This document shows, piece after piece, positions 10,901 through 17,965 of a stretch of 40,672 nt of DNA; position 1 is the stretch's first letter, and every line of letters starts with the position of its first letter. This DNA is from Oscillospiraceae bacterium (GTDB lineage Bacteria > Bacillota > Clostridia > Oscillospirales > Acutalibacteraceae), in assembly GCA_009777055.1 (NCBI GenBank), contig WRMQ01000011.1, forward strand, positions 1 to 40,672. Direction: 5' to 3'. The notes under the pieces were generated by a model. The model had not been told where the DNA came from. It saw only the letters and a list, made by a program, of their open reading frames with translations, and searched no databases. The position numbers and the translations under genes are program-made.

Positions 10901-11762
10901 AGCTGTTTTCGCGGGTGAAACCAGGGATGGTGTCGTTGTCCATGTGGAGCCCGCCGGCACGAACCAGTACGTCTTATGGAGCAGCGCCGACGAAAGCGTC
11001 GCGACAGTCGATTTTCAGGGCGTCATTACCGGCATAAAAGAAGGAATCACAACCGTCACGGTGGCCTCCGCCGTGGACAGCGGCAAGACCGATACGATCC
11101 GCGTATGCGTCATCACGCCTTTTGCGCACGATATCATCGGCGTGATGAACAGCGCTGAAACGATGACGCCGGATCCCGTTCTCAACACTTACAGCGGCTC
11201 CGTTTCCGCCGCGGCCGGCGCGCATATCTCTATCGTGGGTATGCTTGACAACGCCTACTATGCCGCGCCTCCCGGCGCCTCCACAAATCTCTTTGTGCCA
11301 AAATCCGCGGTGGATCTGGACCTCCGCTGGCCGGTGCCCGGCAGATCGCCGCTGACAAACCGCTGGGATTGGCGCCTGGGCCCACAGCTGCGGAGAAGCA
11401 TCGAGATTGTAGACGGAAATATCAGCGGCGAGCCTGCCGTCGCTGTCATTTCCGGCGTCGTCGACGATCTGGGCGACGACTATATCGTCCTGCGGCATGT
11501 GCTTCCGGGCAGAGGTACATTCTGCTCGTCCTATGCCAATTTGAGCGCTGTCGAACCGCTGGAGCATGGCGCATACGTCAAAGCGGGCGATCCTGTCGGC
11601 AATATTGACAGCGTGGGGCTGCGCTTCGAAATCTGGCGGTCATACCCCGATGAGACGGAACACGACTGGACGCTGCCGGCCGATAACCAGCCCTTGCTGT
11701 CGGTCAGCGGCAATGCCCGCACGTATGATTTAATGCAGGCATTGAAAAAGATCGTCGCATAG
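4986..11762 (+). CDS. Giant secreted RHS/YD-repeat protein with Big_2 and degenerate LytM domain
   Basis: This 2258-residue protein has an N-terminal signal peptide (positively charged start, LSLSLILQLFPMSLASA). Residues about 75-120 resemble the start of clostridial DNRLRE/RHS wall proteins. Two carbohydrate-binding-like modules follow around residues 935-1200 (NLARNHSFEF and NLLENPLFDY starts). Then come many YD repeats (SYDxxGxL patterns) and the RHS core near 1812-1905 (YDAYGNLT, then the motif around NRYYNPDLRRWLSP). A Big_2 immunoglobulin-like domain lies at about 1959-2044. The last 150 residues align by eye with a LytM/M23 domain (start WPVPG at W2115, KAGDPVGNI). However, the zinc-binding positions are replaced: R2136 for His, E2140 for Asp, N2185 for His, and G2211/R2213 for HxH. 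It would therefore be catalytically dead. No immunity gene follows. The start has AAGGAG 8 bases upstream. A cell-surface adhesion or sugar-binding role is inferred. Confidence 0.9.
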   Translation: MKMRVAKCKATAAILSLSLILQLFPMSLASAPVREALDAGGAALQPARALSGAIASAEAELIPYSPITAEVVELRGESEKHFRRADGTFLAVSYGEPVHYLDKEAGQWQELNTGFVVERDEAGGEVYAVTALPNPVRLPESFDEGRMVTLGAGEFEIGFGVSSLNEGVNWTARAEPLAAEDTLSAATPLISKEEAPAAKTESAVRTQDEAAIAVEPQESAAAYADVFEGVDLEYFISPGKLKESIVVKQPGDAYRYIFDLWLGNLIPEPQEDGSIVLLHPQNADELVAVLEAPFMMDAAGAYSDAVTLELVEQDGFYLLTVDADPVWINAEDRVWPVLIDPTVTVLNIRTESAVKISFIKTDSATAKTVGRDDDDAQNQLCLSRAYLQLYLPTLPANSTPIKATYAATLVNGYAQTSADPSYRLYASPSIPTTWSSQPFGDSPNSFLSSSELLIDYAEFPAASGASFPVEWDFTRIARSGYENGQTFVDLMLCKQDETQEGYLSFPTSVTDYGSITVAYTSNYGLEDYWSYETLDLGRSGTVSINHYNGSMTYEHIDFEIGGSRLPFELKHIHTGVRPYNKVAFSRFSDGMESAWAKQPFSMNIMEYLVKSGDDFILVDGDGTEKIFKRTTPYSFYYTCEDDENLLLTCTGIPIILEDGQGTKKYFGYDQTSFNEYEGFTLRLSACYQLFRIEDANGNALRIYEGGQNQYTIDNEEHVFHYFDVLRRLTDAAGREYTFEYYHLNVIQDSSGVWNHTTTRALNAIVDPAGKRIEFDSNYHDNTNPNKQMTITYPDGRTTHIETSGNIFNVSGGDTKAGSRIDRIEAADGSEAVFTYASNDPLNNQFQRVISYQHLGPEKANNTRDILEEKHFSYQSGATKVTDALTSDYNSYIFDYVGRVVNSWDQDYLTTYTKYNSEGNLNHKVSTVSEPQPLLRNLARNHSFEFGGGWTPDPSNTGIAAITDTQAFSGEKSMQLSNPAQSTTAVTQTYANGIIEAGQSYTLSAYVKLPDTLAAANGGARLVLRAENTTGDFVEDSSEWITDAMDWTRYDTAISVPGHWTGTITIAASLKVEDAGGIAFFDAVQLEPNACMNDYNLLENPLFDYIDNGLPEYWTPFSLDNNDQTAYDNTGLPGNYMHINGQLEQEKRLAQTVTVNAKAGQNLVFNAYATAYASEKPDSLFGVVLDAGPNGIAYAPFSETAYSHLQAAGGSIRLTQNVEAVTLTLVYDNNINTAAFKGASLHIGNFGESYEYYGSGLLKEFSDDLGNSTHIQYDGDSNPHAIQKKHDGVITDSAEISYDGNHNITNAVINGVDISFDYGGYGAVTGVTVVGEDGLIAKESMTYTPDYNYPATYTDARGLTTSYSYDPQSGQLLSVTDPRGNVIAHSYDANTGELLSTAGGASASTSYSYLSGLLQSVQQGDLAYHFDYDLAERSVAVRAGSTSLAESSYDHKNQITERSYANGGIYQRSYDGRGRLIGETYSDAGASGPPALAFSYAYNQKNQLIRQNDYADNQSWSYDYDQMGRPSVITGSNGTQTRMTYNDKTNTISRLTASRNGDVITDTEYLHASDGRPLGTVLHSLDGAAVNYSYDMLKRLTQKDLMLPGGMISSTSIFTPGPGGRATGLVSRYTNESVGAGPLQQWNYSYDGSGNLIKATDLAGGITNYAYDSLNRLTAENDIVYTYSNHGNITSVTQGNVAVHSYSYENTERPDQLTAIDGFPISYDDFGNPLTFNGYSFVWQKGDQLAGVSGNGLSISYTYDAKGNRTSRTVNGSTYNYSYAGGLLISQTGPLNLNFAYDESGKMIGFRYNGASYFYLRDLQENVVAVVDDTGALAAEYAYDAYGNLTSHSGPMSIINPIRYRGYYQDLFTGWYYIENRYYNPDLRRWLSPALPSVDGNALTGINSYAYCGNNPIPANARTGVFEIMTGENGLFQQDRNAPVSLILNWMQHLFAGGSYSAAVTGVEITLPEEKHIAVFAGETRDGVVVHVEPAGTNQYVLWSSADESVATVDFQGVITGIKEGITTVTVASAVDSGKTDTIRVCVITPFAHDIIGVMNSAETMTPDPVLNTYSGSVSAAAGAHISIVGMLDNAYYAAPPGASTNLFVPKSAVDLDLRWPVPGRSPLTNRWDWRLGPQLRRSIEIVDGNISGEPAVAVISGVVDDLGDDYIVLRHVLPGRGTFCSSYANLSAVEPLEHGAYVKAGDPVGNIDSVGLRFEIWRSYPDETEHDWTLPADNQPLLSVSGNARTYDLMQALKKIVA

Positions 11763-11797
11763 TCATAAAGCCGATCCAAGCCATCAGGAGGCCGCGC

Positions 11798-13606
11798 ATG
11801 AAAGCAACACAGCCCATCAGCTACCGCGAAATCGACATCACCGGCGGATTTTGGAAGGAGCAGCAGGCGCGCAGCCGCGCCGTCACCATGCCTGCCGTGC
11901 TGGCGCGCTTCCGCGAAACCGGGCGCTTCGACGCCGCGCGCTGCGAGCCCCACTGGCCGGAGGGGAAAAAACCGCACTTTTTCTGGGATTCCGATCTGGC
12001 CAAGTGGCTTGAGTCGGCGGCGTATCTCCTGCAAAAGGAGCCGGACCCGGTGCTGGAGCAGGCCGCGGAGGAGCTCATCGCGCACATAGAGGCGAGCCAG
12101 TGGGCGGACGGCTATTATAACATCTATTTCACCGCCGTGGAGCCGAAGGGGCGCTGGCAAAACCGGGATCATCACGAGCTCTACTGCGCGGGGCACCTCA
12201 TTGAGGCCGCCGTGGCGTATTATGAGGCGACGGGCCGGCGGCGCCTGCTGGATTGCATGCTGAAATACGCGGCGCATATCGAAAAAACCTTTATGACCGA
12301 CGGCGCGGCGGCATTTGAAACGCCGGGGCATGAGGAGCTTGAGCTGGCCCTGGTGAAGCTCTGGCGCTGCACGGGGGATGCCCGCTGGCTGCGGCTGAGC
12401 CAATGGTTTGTGGAGCGGCGGGGCCGCTGCGCCGGGGAAACCGCCGCGATGCCAGACTGGCAGCGTCCCAGCTACAACCAGAGCCACCTGCCGGTGCGCG
12501 AGCAGCGAAGCGCCGAAGGGCACGCCGTGCGGGCGCTGTATCTCTATTGCGCCATGGCTGACCTGGCCATGGAAAGCGGCGACGCGGGCCTGCGGGCCGC
12601 CTGCGAAGCACTGTTCGAAAATATCACGGAAAAACGCATGTATATCACCGGCGGCATCGGCTCCTCCCACTGTGGCGAGGCCTTCACCATGGACTATGAC
12701 CTGCCCAACGAAACGGCCTACAGCGAGACCTGCGCGGCCATTGCCCTGGCGCTGTTCTGCCGCCGCATGAGCGCCCTGGAGCCCGACGCCCGCTATGCCG
12801 ACACCGCCGAACGGGCGATCTATAACGGCGTGCTTTCCGGGGTTTCGGAGGACGGCGCGGCGTTTTTCTACGAGAACCCCCTGGAGCTCCGCCCTGCGCT
12901 GCGGCGGAAGGACGCCAGCGTCACGCGGGGAGAGCGCTTCCCCCTCACGCGGCGGCAGCGCATGTTCAGCTGCGCCTGCTGCCCGCCGAACCTCACGCGC
13001 CTTGTGGCCTCCTTCGGGGATTTTCTCTTCACCCGGGACGAGACCACCCTCTATGTGCACCACTACGCCGGCGCAAAATCGGAGCAAATTGAAATGACGA
13101 CGGAATACCCCCGGGACGGCCTGGTCCGGCTGCGGCTGCGGGGCATGGCGGGCCGGCAAGCGGCCCTGCGCGTGCCCGGCTGGTGCGAAAGCTATCACTG
13201 CGACAAGCCGGGGAGCGCTGTCCGGGGCTACTATTATATCCATGTCGACAGCGCGGATTTTACCGTAACGCTGCGCCTGGATATGCCTCCGCGCCTGATC
13301 TACGCGAACCCTCTGCTTTGCGGCAACATCGGCCGCGCGGCGGTAACGCGGGGGCCCGTGGTCTACTGCCTGGAGTCCGTGGACAACGGCGAAAACCTGC
13401 GGGCGCTTTCGATTCCGGCGAAGGCCTCCTTTTCGGGAGATTTCGACGCGCTGGAATGCGATGGCCATCGCCTGGAGGGAGCCTCCGGCGCGCTGTACTC
13501 CCCCAAGCCGCCGAAGACCCTGCCGCAAAGGCTCCGGTTCCTCCCCTACCATCGCTTCGCGAACCGGGGCGAATGCGAGATGGCGGTTTGGCTGCGGGTT
13601 TCGTGA
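11798..13606 (+). CDS. GH127 beta-L-arabinofuranosidase
   Basis: This 602-residue cytoplasmic protein (no signal peptide) covers the full (alpha/alpha)6-barrel family formerly called DUF1680. The zinc and catalytic residues known from HypBA1 have clear counterparts: E310 and C312 (SETC) and the Cys pair C394-C395 in CACCPPN, with C394 as nucleophile. The acid/base Glu is matched by E294 (GEAF), with the same 16-residue spacing to E310. The family releases L-arabinose from beta-linked arabinofuranosides of plant hydroxyproline-rich glycoproteins and other glycans. The start has AGGAGG 6 bases upstream. It begins 35 bases after the RHS gene with no terminator between, so the two may be co-transcribed. 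The exact substrate is not determined. Confidence 0.9.
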   Translation: MKATQPISYREIDITGGFWKEQQARSRAVTMPAVLARFRETGRFDAARCEPHWPEGKKPHFFWDSDLAKWLESAAYLLQKEPDPVLEQAAEELIAHIEASQWADGYYNIYFTAVEPKGRWQNRDHHELYCAGHLIEAAVAYYEATGRRRLLDCMLKYAAHIEKTFMTDGAAAFETPGHEELELALVKLWRCTGDARWLRLSQWFVERRGRCAGETAAMPDWQRPSYNQSHLPVREQRSAEGHAVRALYLYCAMADLAMESGDAGLRAACEALFENITEKRMYITGGIGSSHCGEAFTMDYDLPNETAYSETCAAIALALFCRRMSALEPDARYADTAERAIYNGVLSGVSEDGAAFFYENPLELRPALRRKDASVTRGERFPLTRRQRMFSCACCPPNLTRLVASFGDFLFTRDETTLYVHHYAGAKSEQIEMTTEYPRDGLVRLRLRGMAGRQAALRVPGWCESYHCDKPGSAVRGYYYIHVDSADFTVTLRLDMPPRLIYANPLLCGNIGRAAVTRGPVVYCLESVDNGENLRALSIPAKASFSGDFDALECDGHRLEGASGALYSPKPPKTLPQRLRFLPYHRFANRGECEMAVWLRVS

Positions 13607-13631
13607 TCCCCGCGCGAACGCGAATACCCCA

Positions 13632-13660
13632 TTGCGTTTCCCGCGGGTGTGTGCTATAAT
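13632..13660 (+). promoter_or_regulatory. Sigma-A promoter of the nucleotidyltransferase-GHMP gene
   Basis: The -35 box is TTGCGT (13632-13637), the spacer is 17 bases and the -10 box is a perfect TATAAT (13655-13660). The -35 lies in an inverted repeat at the end of the GH127 gene (CCGCG and AACGC arms pairing with GCGTT and CGCGG), which could also act as a weak stop for transcription from upstream. Confidence 0.8.
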
Positions 13661-13693
13661 AAGACCAGCACATCAGAAATCAGGTGATCTCAC

Positions 13694-14854
13694 ATGCAAG
13701 CCAATCGAAAGGTCTTCGTCTCCGGCTGCTTCGACCTGCTGCACAGCGGGCATGTGGCTTTTTTGAAGACGGCTGCGTCCTTCGGCACGCTCTATGTGGG
13801 CGTGGCGCGAGACGAGACCATCGCGCTGCTCAAAAACGAAACGCCCGCCAACACCGAGGCGGAGCGGCTGTTTATGGTGCGGAGCCTGCGCTATGTGAAA
13901 GAGGCCTGGCTCAGCGCCGGGCTGGGTTTTTTGGATTTCGAGGCGGACGTGGCGCGTCTGCGCCCGGATATCCTCGTGGTGAACGACGACGGGCACAGCC
14001 CCGAAAAAGAGGCTCTCTGCGCCCGGCTGGGTATCGGATACCGCGTACTGCCCCGCGTGCCGGAGCCCGGCCTGCCCGCGCGCTCCTCCAGCGAATTGCG
14101 CGAGAGCGCGGAAAACGCGCTGCCCTATCGCGCGGAGCTCTGCGGCGCGTGGCTTGACCAGCCCTTCGTCAACCGTGTGCGGCCGGGCTATGTCATCTGC
14201 GCGCGGCTGGCGGCCCACCCGGCCTTTGCCCGGGAATGCGGCGGCCTGGCCACCTCCACCCGCGCCTATCTGGCACAGCTCAAAGCCGCCGGGCTCAGCC
14301 GCATGGAGCCCGAAGCCCTGGCCCGCCTGGTGTTCCGCAGCGAAAACGGCATCGACCGGGAGGGCCACCCTGTTTCAGGCGCGCAGGACGCGCTGGGGCT
14401 GTGCATGCCCGGCGTATCCTTCCAATATTACGACGGCGGATACTGGCCCCGGCAGGTACAGTCCATAACGGACAGGACGACCCTGCGCTGGCTGGAGGCG
14501 CGCCTGTCGCTGTATCCCCTGCGGGCCCGGGAATCGGGCTTTGACCCGCTCCGCGGCCAAAACCCCCACAGAGAAGCGGCCTCCCAAATTCTGGCGGAGG
14601 CCTCCGCGCTGTGCAAAAGCGCCATTGAGACCCGCTGCCCGGATACGCTTTCCGAGAGCTTCACGCTGTGCCGCAAGGCCCAAAAGGCCCTGCTGCCCGC
14701 CATGTTTCCGCCCCGTGCGCTGGAGGAAATACGACAGCTAGAGGCGGGCGGCCATATCCGCAACTGGAAGTTTTCCGGTGCGGGCGGCGGCGGCTGGGTG
14801 ATTTTACTGGACGCAAAGGAGCTGGAGGGGGCCATCCCCCTGCGAATCGCATAA
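13694..14854 (+). CDS. Cytidylyltransferase-like / GHMP-kinase-like fusion protein
   Basis: This is a 386-residue protein. Residues 1-135 form a nucleotidyltransferase Rossmann domain with the signature SGCFDLLHSGH, including the HxGH motif (H17, H20), and NDDGHS for the second half. Residues 136-386 resemble the sugar-kinase GHMP fold, with GGLATSTR in place of the usual ATP loop and a C-terminal glycine motif FSGAGGGGW. Known two-domain sugar-activating enzymes such as HldE and Fkp pair a kinase with a nucleotidyltransferase, but this arrangement and length match neither. A role in making a nucleotide-activated sugar is inferred. The substrate is unknown. The start has an AGGTGAT site about 6 bases upstream. 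It has its own promoter and follows the arabinofuranosidase gene. Confidence 0.75.
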   Translation: MQANRKVFVSGCFDLLHSGHVAFLKTAASFGTLYVGVARDETIALLKNETPANTEAERLFMVRSLRYVKEAWLSAGLGFLDFEADVARLRPDILVVNDDGHSPEKEALCARLGIGYRVLPRVPEPGLPARSSSELRESAENALPYRAELCGAWLDQPFVNRVRPGYVICARLAAHPAFARECGGLATSTRAYLAQLKAAGLSRMEPEALARLVFRSENGIDREGHPVSGAQDALGLCMPGVSFQYYDGGYWPRQVQSITDRTTLRWLEARLSLYPLRARESGFDPLRGQNPHREAASQILAEASALCKSAIETRCPDTLSESFTLCRKAQKALLPAMFPPRALEEIRQLEAGGHIRNWKFSGAGGGGWVILLDAKELEGAIPLRIA

Positions 14855-14902
14855 AAATGCGGATCGCATAAAAATAAAAAAATAAATGACGCAAAAAAAA
14901 AC

Positions 14903-14931
14903 TTGAATTCCCGGCGAAAATATGCTAAACT
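14903..14931 (+). promoter_or_regulatory. Promoter of the tRNA-Arg gene
   Basis: The -35 box is TTGAAT (14903-14908), the spacer is 17 bases and the -10 box is TAAACT (14926-14931). It lies 15 bases before the mature tRNA. Just upstream, two copies of ATCGCATAAAAAT lie close together. Confidence 0.65.
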
Positions 14932-14946
14932 GAACAGCGTTGATAC

Positions 14947-15023
<77 letters not shown>

Positions 15024-15128
15024 TAATAAAGGACACCGTTTGATACCAAAGCAGCTGCCCGATATGGGTGGCTGTTTTGGTATATATTTGGTATATATAT
15101 AGTTTCAAGATATAACAGAGCATTTTTC

Positions 15129-15157
15129 TTGACATTTTCTTGCGCATCGTTTATAAT
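15129..15157 (+). promoter_or_regulatory. Perfect-consensus sigma-A promoter of the CNNM/CorC gene
   Basis: TTGACA (15129-15134), a 17-base spacer and TATAAT (15152-15157) match the consensus exactly. This is the strongest promoter in the window. Control by a repressor would be expected, and an inverted repeat lies directly downstream. Confidence 0.9.
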
Positions 15158-15163
15158 AACAAA

Positions 15164-15188
15164 TAGTTTAGTAATAAACTGTAAACTA
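15164..15188 (+). promoter_or_regulatory. Operator-like inverted repeats downstream of the -10 box
   Basis: AGTTTA (15165-15170) pairs with TAAACT (15175-15180). TAGTTTA (15164-15170) also pairs with TAAACTA (15182-15188). The overlapping repeats cover the expected transcription start and could be a repressor site or a 5' stem-loop. No cognate regulator is in the window. Confidence 0.4.
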
Positions 15189-15219
15189 GGAGTATTGTCG
15201 ATAGGAGTACACTTAAATT

Positions 15220-16587
15220 ATGCAAGCCGACCCCGGCCCTGACCCGGCGAACTTAATCACCAAACTGCTTTGGCTGCTCGCGCTGATTATGCTCAACGCT
15301 TTTTTTGCCATGAGCGAAATCGCCGTCATCTCTCTCAACGGCACCAAAATTGAGCGCATGGCCGCGGAGGGCAGCAAACGCGCCAGACGGCTGCTGCGGC
15401 TGACGGAGAACACCGGCCGCTTCCTTTCCATGATTCAGCTGGGCGTGACCCTGGCGGGCTTTTTGGCCTCCTCCAGCGCGGCGCAGAGCTTTGTGGATAT
15501 CCTGGAACGCGGCATGGCCTCCATTTTGCCCCAGGGCCTGCACCGCTTTTTGGCGGGCGCCGCCACGCTGATCATCACCCTGCTGATTTCGTATGTCACC
15601 CTTGTGCTGGGCGAGCTTGTTCCCAAGCGCCTGGCCATGCGTTATCCTGAGCGTATCTCGCTGGGCATCGCGGGCGGCCTGACCCTTTTCGCGCAGCTGC
15701 TGCGGCCCCTCGTGTGGATCGTCTCTGTCTCCGCCAACGGGGTGCTGCGCCTGATCGGCATCGATCCCCACGCGCAGGACGACGTCGTCACCGAGGAGGA
15801 TATCCGCATGCTCGTGGACGCCGGCGGCGAAAAGGGCGTGATCGAGGACAGCCAGAAAGAGATGATCAACAATATCTTTGAGTTCGACGACATCGACGTG
15901 GGGGACATCATGCGCCACCGCACCGAGATTGTTGGCGTGGAGGCGGAAGAGCCTCTGGCGCGGGTCGTCGAAATCTCCGTGGAGGAGGGCTATTCCCGCA
16001 TTCCCGTCTATGACGAGGACCTGGACAGCATCATTGGAATTATTTATATTAAAGACCTGCTGCCCTTTATCGGCACGGCGCTGCCGGAGGGGGAAACGCT
16101 GCGCGGCATTATGCGCCCGGCGCACTTTGTGCCCGAGACCAAGCGCTGCGGCGAGCTCTTCGCCGAAATGACCGCCCGGCATATTCAAATCGCCGTGGTG
16201 GTGGACGAATACGGCGGCACGGCGGGCATCGTGACCCTGGAGGATGTGCTGGAATCCATCGTGGGCAGCATTCAGGACGAATACGACGATGAAGAAGAGG
16301 AGATCTCAAAGATCGACGAGACGACCTTCCGCCTGGAGGGCGTAACGGACATCGACGAGGTGGCCGAGCTCACCGGTGTGGCCCTGCCCGAGGGGGAATA
16401 CGACACCGTAGCGGGCTTCGTGATCAGCCTTTTGGGCTATTTGCCCAGGGAGGGCGACAGCCCGGTGGTGGAATACGAAAACCTGCGCTTCACCGTGGAA
16501 GAGGTGGAGGACAAGCGCGTGGCCAGCCTGACGGTGGAGATTTTGCCGGAAACCGATGAACAGGGCGAGGACATCGCGGGAAAATAG
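15220..16587 (+). CDS. CNNM/CBS-domain transporter-associated protein (hemolysin C / CorC family)
   Basis: This 455-residue membrane protein has the standard layout of the UPF0053/CNNM family. A transmembrane DUF21/CNNM domain covers about residues 10-200. A pair of CBS domains follows (about 225-285 and 300-355, with SRIPVYDEDLDSIIG and VVDEYGGTAGIVTLEDVLE). A C-terminal CorC_HlyC domain lies at about 360-440 (DTVAGFVISLLGYLP). The family is linked to magnesium or cobalt export and ion homeostasis. The older name hemolysin is a misnomer for most members. The ATG at 15220 has AGGAG 12 bases upstream, a loose spacing. An earlier AGGAG at 15188 also exists. The gene is monocistronic, or leads into the lipase gene 55 bases downstream. 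Confidence 0.92.
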   Translation: MQADPGPDPANLITKLLWLLALIMLNAFFAMSEIAVISLNGTKIERMAAEGSKRARRLLRLTENTGRFLSMIQLGVTLAGFLASSSAAQSFVDILERGMASILPQGLHRFLAGAATLIITLLISYVTLVLGELVPKRLAMRYPERISLGIAGGLTLFAQLLRPLVWIVSVSANGVLRLIGIDPHAQDDVVTEEDIRMLVDAGGEKGVIEDSQKEMINNIFEFDDIDVGDIMRHRTEIVGVEAEEPLARVVEISVEEGYSRIPVYDEDLDSIIGIIYIKDLLPFIGTALPEGETLRGIMRPAHFVPETKRCGELFAEMTARHIQIAVVVDEYGGTAGIVTLEDVLESIVGSIQDEYDDEEEEISKIDETTFRLEGVTDIDEVAELTGVALPEGEYDTVAGFVISLLGYLPREGDSPVVEYENLRFTVEEVEDKRVASLTVEILPETDEQGEDIAGK

Positions 16588-16591
16588 ACGG

Positions 16592-16636
16592 AGCTATAGA
16601 AGACTAAGCTATAGAAGACTGAGCTATAGAAGGAGA
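16592..16636 (+). repeat. Three tandem 15-bp units creating the lipase ribosome site
   Basis: AGCTATAGAAGACTA (16592-16606), AGCTATAGAAGACTG (16607-16621) and AGCTATAGAAGGAGA (16622-16636) are head-to-tail copies. The third differs just enough to supply AAGGAG, the ribosome site for the lipase ATG at 16643. The units fill almost the whole gap between the two genes. Confidence 0.9.
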
Positions 16637-16642
16637 CCAAGC

Positions 16643-17965
16643 ATGAAAAAAAGAATTATAGCAAGAAAACTTACTTTAAGGAAAATTACTTTAAAAAGAA
16701 TAATGAAAAAAAGAATTACTTCAAGAATAATTTCGCTTATCGTTTGCGCGGCCCTGCTGGCGGGCATGCTTGCCCTGACCGGCTGCGGCTTGTTCAGAAA
16801 GCCCGTGCCCACCACCTATCCCTATGTCTTTGTCCACGGCCTCAACGGCTTCGGCGACGATTCCCGGATTCCGGCGTCCTATTGGGGCGCGACGGCGGGT
16901 GCGCTGCTTCCGGAATTGGAAAAGGAGGGCTTCCCGCGGTGTTACGCGCCCTCCGTGGGCGCCATGGGCAGCGCCTGGGACAACGCCTGCGAGCTCTACG
17001 CCCAGCTGATGGGCGGAACGGTGGATTACGGCGCGGCCCACAGCGCGGCACATAGCCATGAGCGCTTCGGCGCGGAATACGCGCAGCCCCTGTTCCCCGG
17101 CTGGGGCGAAAAGGATGAGGACGGCAACCTGGTGAAGGCAAACCTCATCGCACACAGCTTCGGCGGAGCCACGGCGCGGGTTCTGGCGGGTCTTTTGGCG
17201 GATGGCAGCCAGGCCGAGCGCGAGGCCGCCCCGGAGGACTGCTCGCCGCTGTTTGCGGGCGGCAAGGGCGACTGGATCTTCAGCGTTACGGCGCTGGCCT
17301 CCCCCCACAACGGCGTGAGCATCCTCGCCATTGTGGATATTAACCCCGGCCTTTCGCAGCTGGCGGGCCTGCTGGGCAGCTCCGCGGAAATTCTGGAATC
17401 GGTTTTGGGGCAGTTTGGCGTGTCGTCGGATATCGGGAGCCTGGAGCATATCCTGCAATCCGCCAAAACCATGGACACCGCTTATTATGATCTGTCCATT
17501 CCCGGCGCGGAAAAGGTGAACGAGGCGCTGCGGCCCTACAAGGACAGCTACTACTTCTCCTACCCCATCGACGGCACGAAGGATGGGCTCACGGGCCGCG
17601 TGGCCGACACCGGCGACATGACGGCGAAGCTGCGGCTCCCCGCCAGACTCATCGGTGCCAACACCATCAAGGGCAAGACGGCGGGCTCCATCACCTTTGA
17701 CGACAGCTGGCTCCCCAACGACGGCCTGGTGAACACGATTTCCGCCACCGCGCCCTTCAACGAGGCCCATGTGGATTTTGACGCCTCCGCTCTACTGTCG
17801 CCGGCCGATTACGAGCCCGGCACCTGGTATGTGATGCCCACAGTGCGGGGCGATCATGGCACCATCATTGGCCTGGGCCGCGCGATGAACGAAACCCTGC
17901 CGTTATATCTGGAGCAGCTGCGGCGGATCGACGAGCTAAGCCTGTACGTAACAGGAAAACGATGA
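16643..17965 (+). CDS. Lipase lipoprotein, staphylococcal/Geobacillus lipase-like alpha/beta hydrolase
   Basis: This 440-residue protein has a lipoprotein signal peptide with lipobox LTGC (Cys48). The nucleophile motif AHSFGG puts the catalytic Ser at 172. VHGLNG (about 64-69) forms the oxyanion loop. NDGLVNTIS supplies the likely Asp. The final DHGTIIG gives the catalytic His at 405. The NDGLVNT and DH motifs match the family I.5/I.6 lipases, so it should hydrolyse acylglycerols or other esters at the cell surface. The first 20 residues are odd: they are Lys/Arg-rich and come from an in-frame 60-base partial duplication. The second copy of ATGAAAAAAAGAATTA (16703) would on its own start a normal lipoprotein signal. 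AAGGAG lies 7 bases before the first ATG, so 16643 is chosen. Confidence 0.87.
   Translation: MKKRIIARKLTLRKITLKRIMKKRITSRIISLIVCAALLAGMLALTGCGLFRKPVPTTYPYVFVHGLNGFGDDSRIPASYWGATAGALLPELEKEGFPRCYAPSVGAMGSAWDNACELYAQLMGGTVDYGAAHSAAHSHERFGAEYAQPLFPGWGEKDEDGNLVKANLIAHSFGGATARVLAGLLADGSQAEREAAPEDCSPLFAGGKGDWIFSVTALASPHNGVSILAIVDINPGLSQLAGLLGSSAEILESVLGQFGVSSDIGSLEHILQSAKTMDTAYYDLSIPGAEKVNEALRPYKDSYYFSYPIDGTKDGLTGRVADTGDMTAKLRLPARLIGANTIKGKTAGSITFDDSWLPNDGLVNTISATAPFNEAHVDFDASALLSPADYEPGTWYVMPTVRGDHGTIIGLGRAMNETLPLYLEQLRRIDELSLYVTGKR

Noticed and set aside
10700-11762. Polymorphic RHS toxin tip with immunity gene
   Set aside because: The C-terminus is Big_2 plus a degenerate LytM-like domain, and the next gene is a large GH127 enzyme. 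There is no small immunity-like ORF in the 35-base gap.
11531-13552. Open frame of 673 codons on the minus strand
   Set aside because: It lies antisense to the GH127 gene, has Arg/Pro/Gly-rich low-sense composition and no family, and results from GC-rich third codon positions. The plus-strand gene has all catalytic residues.
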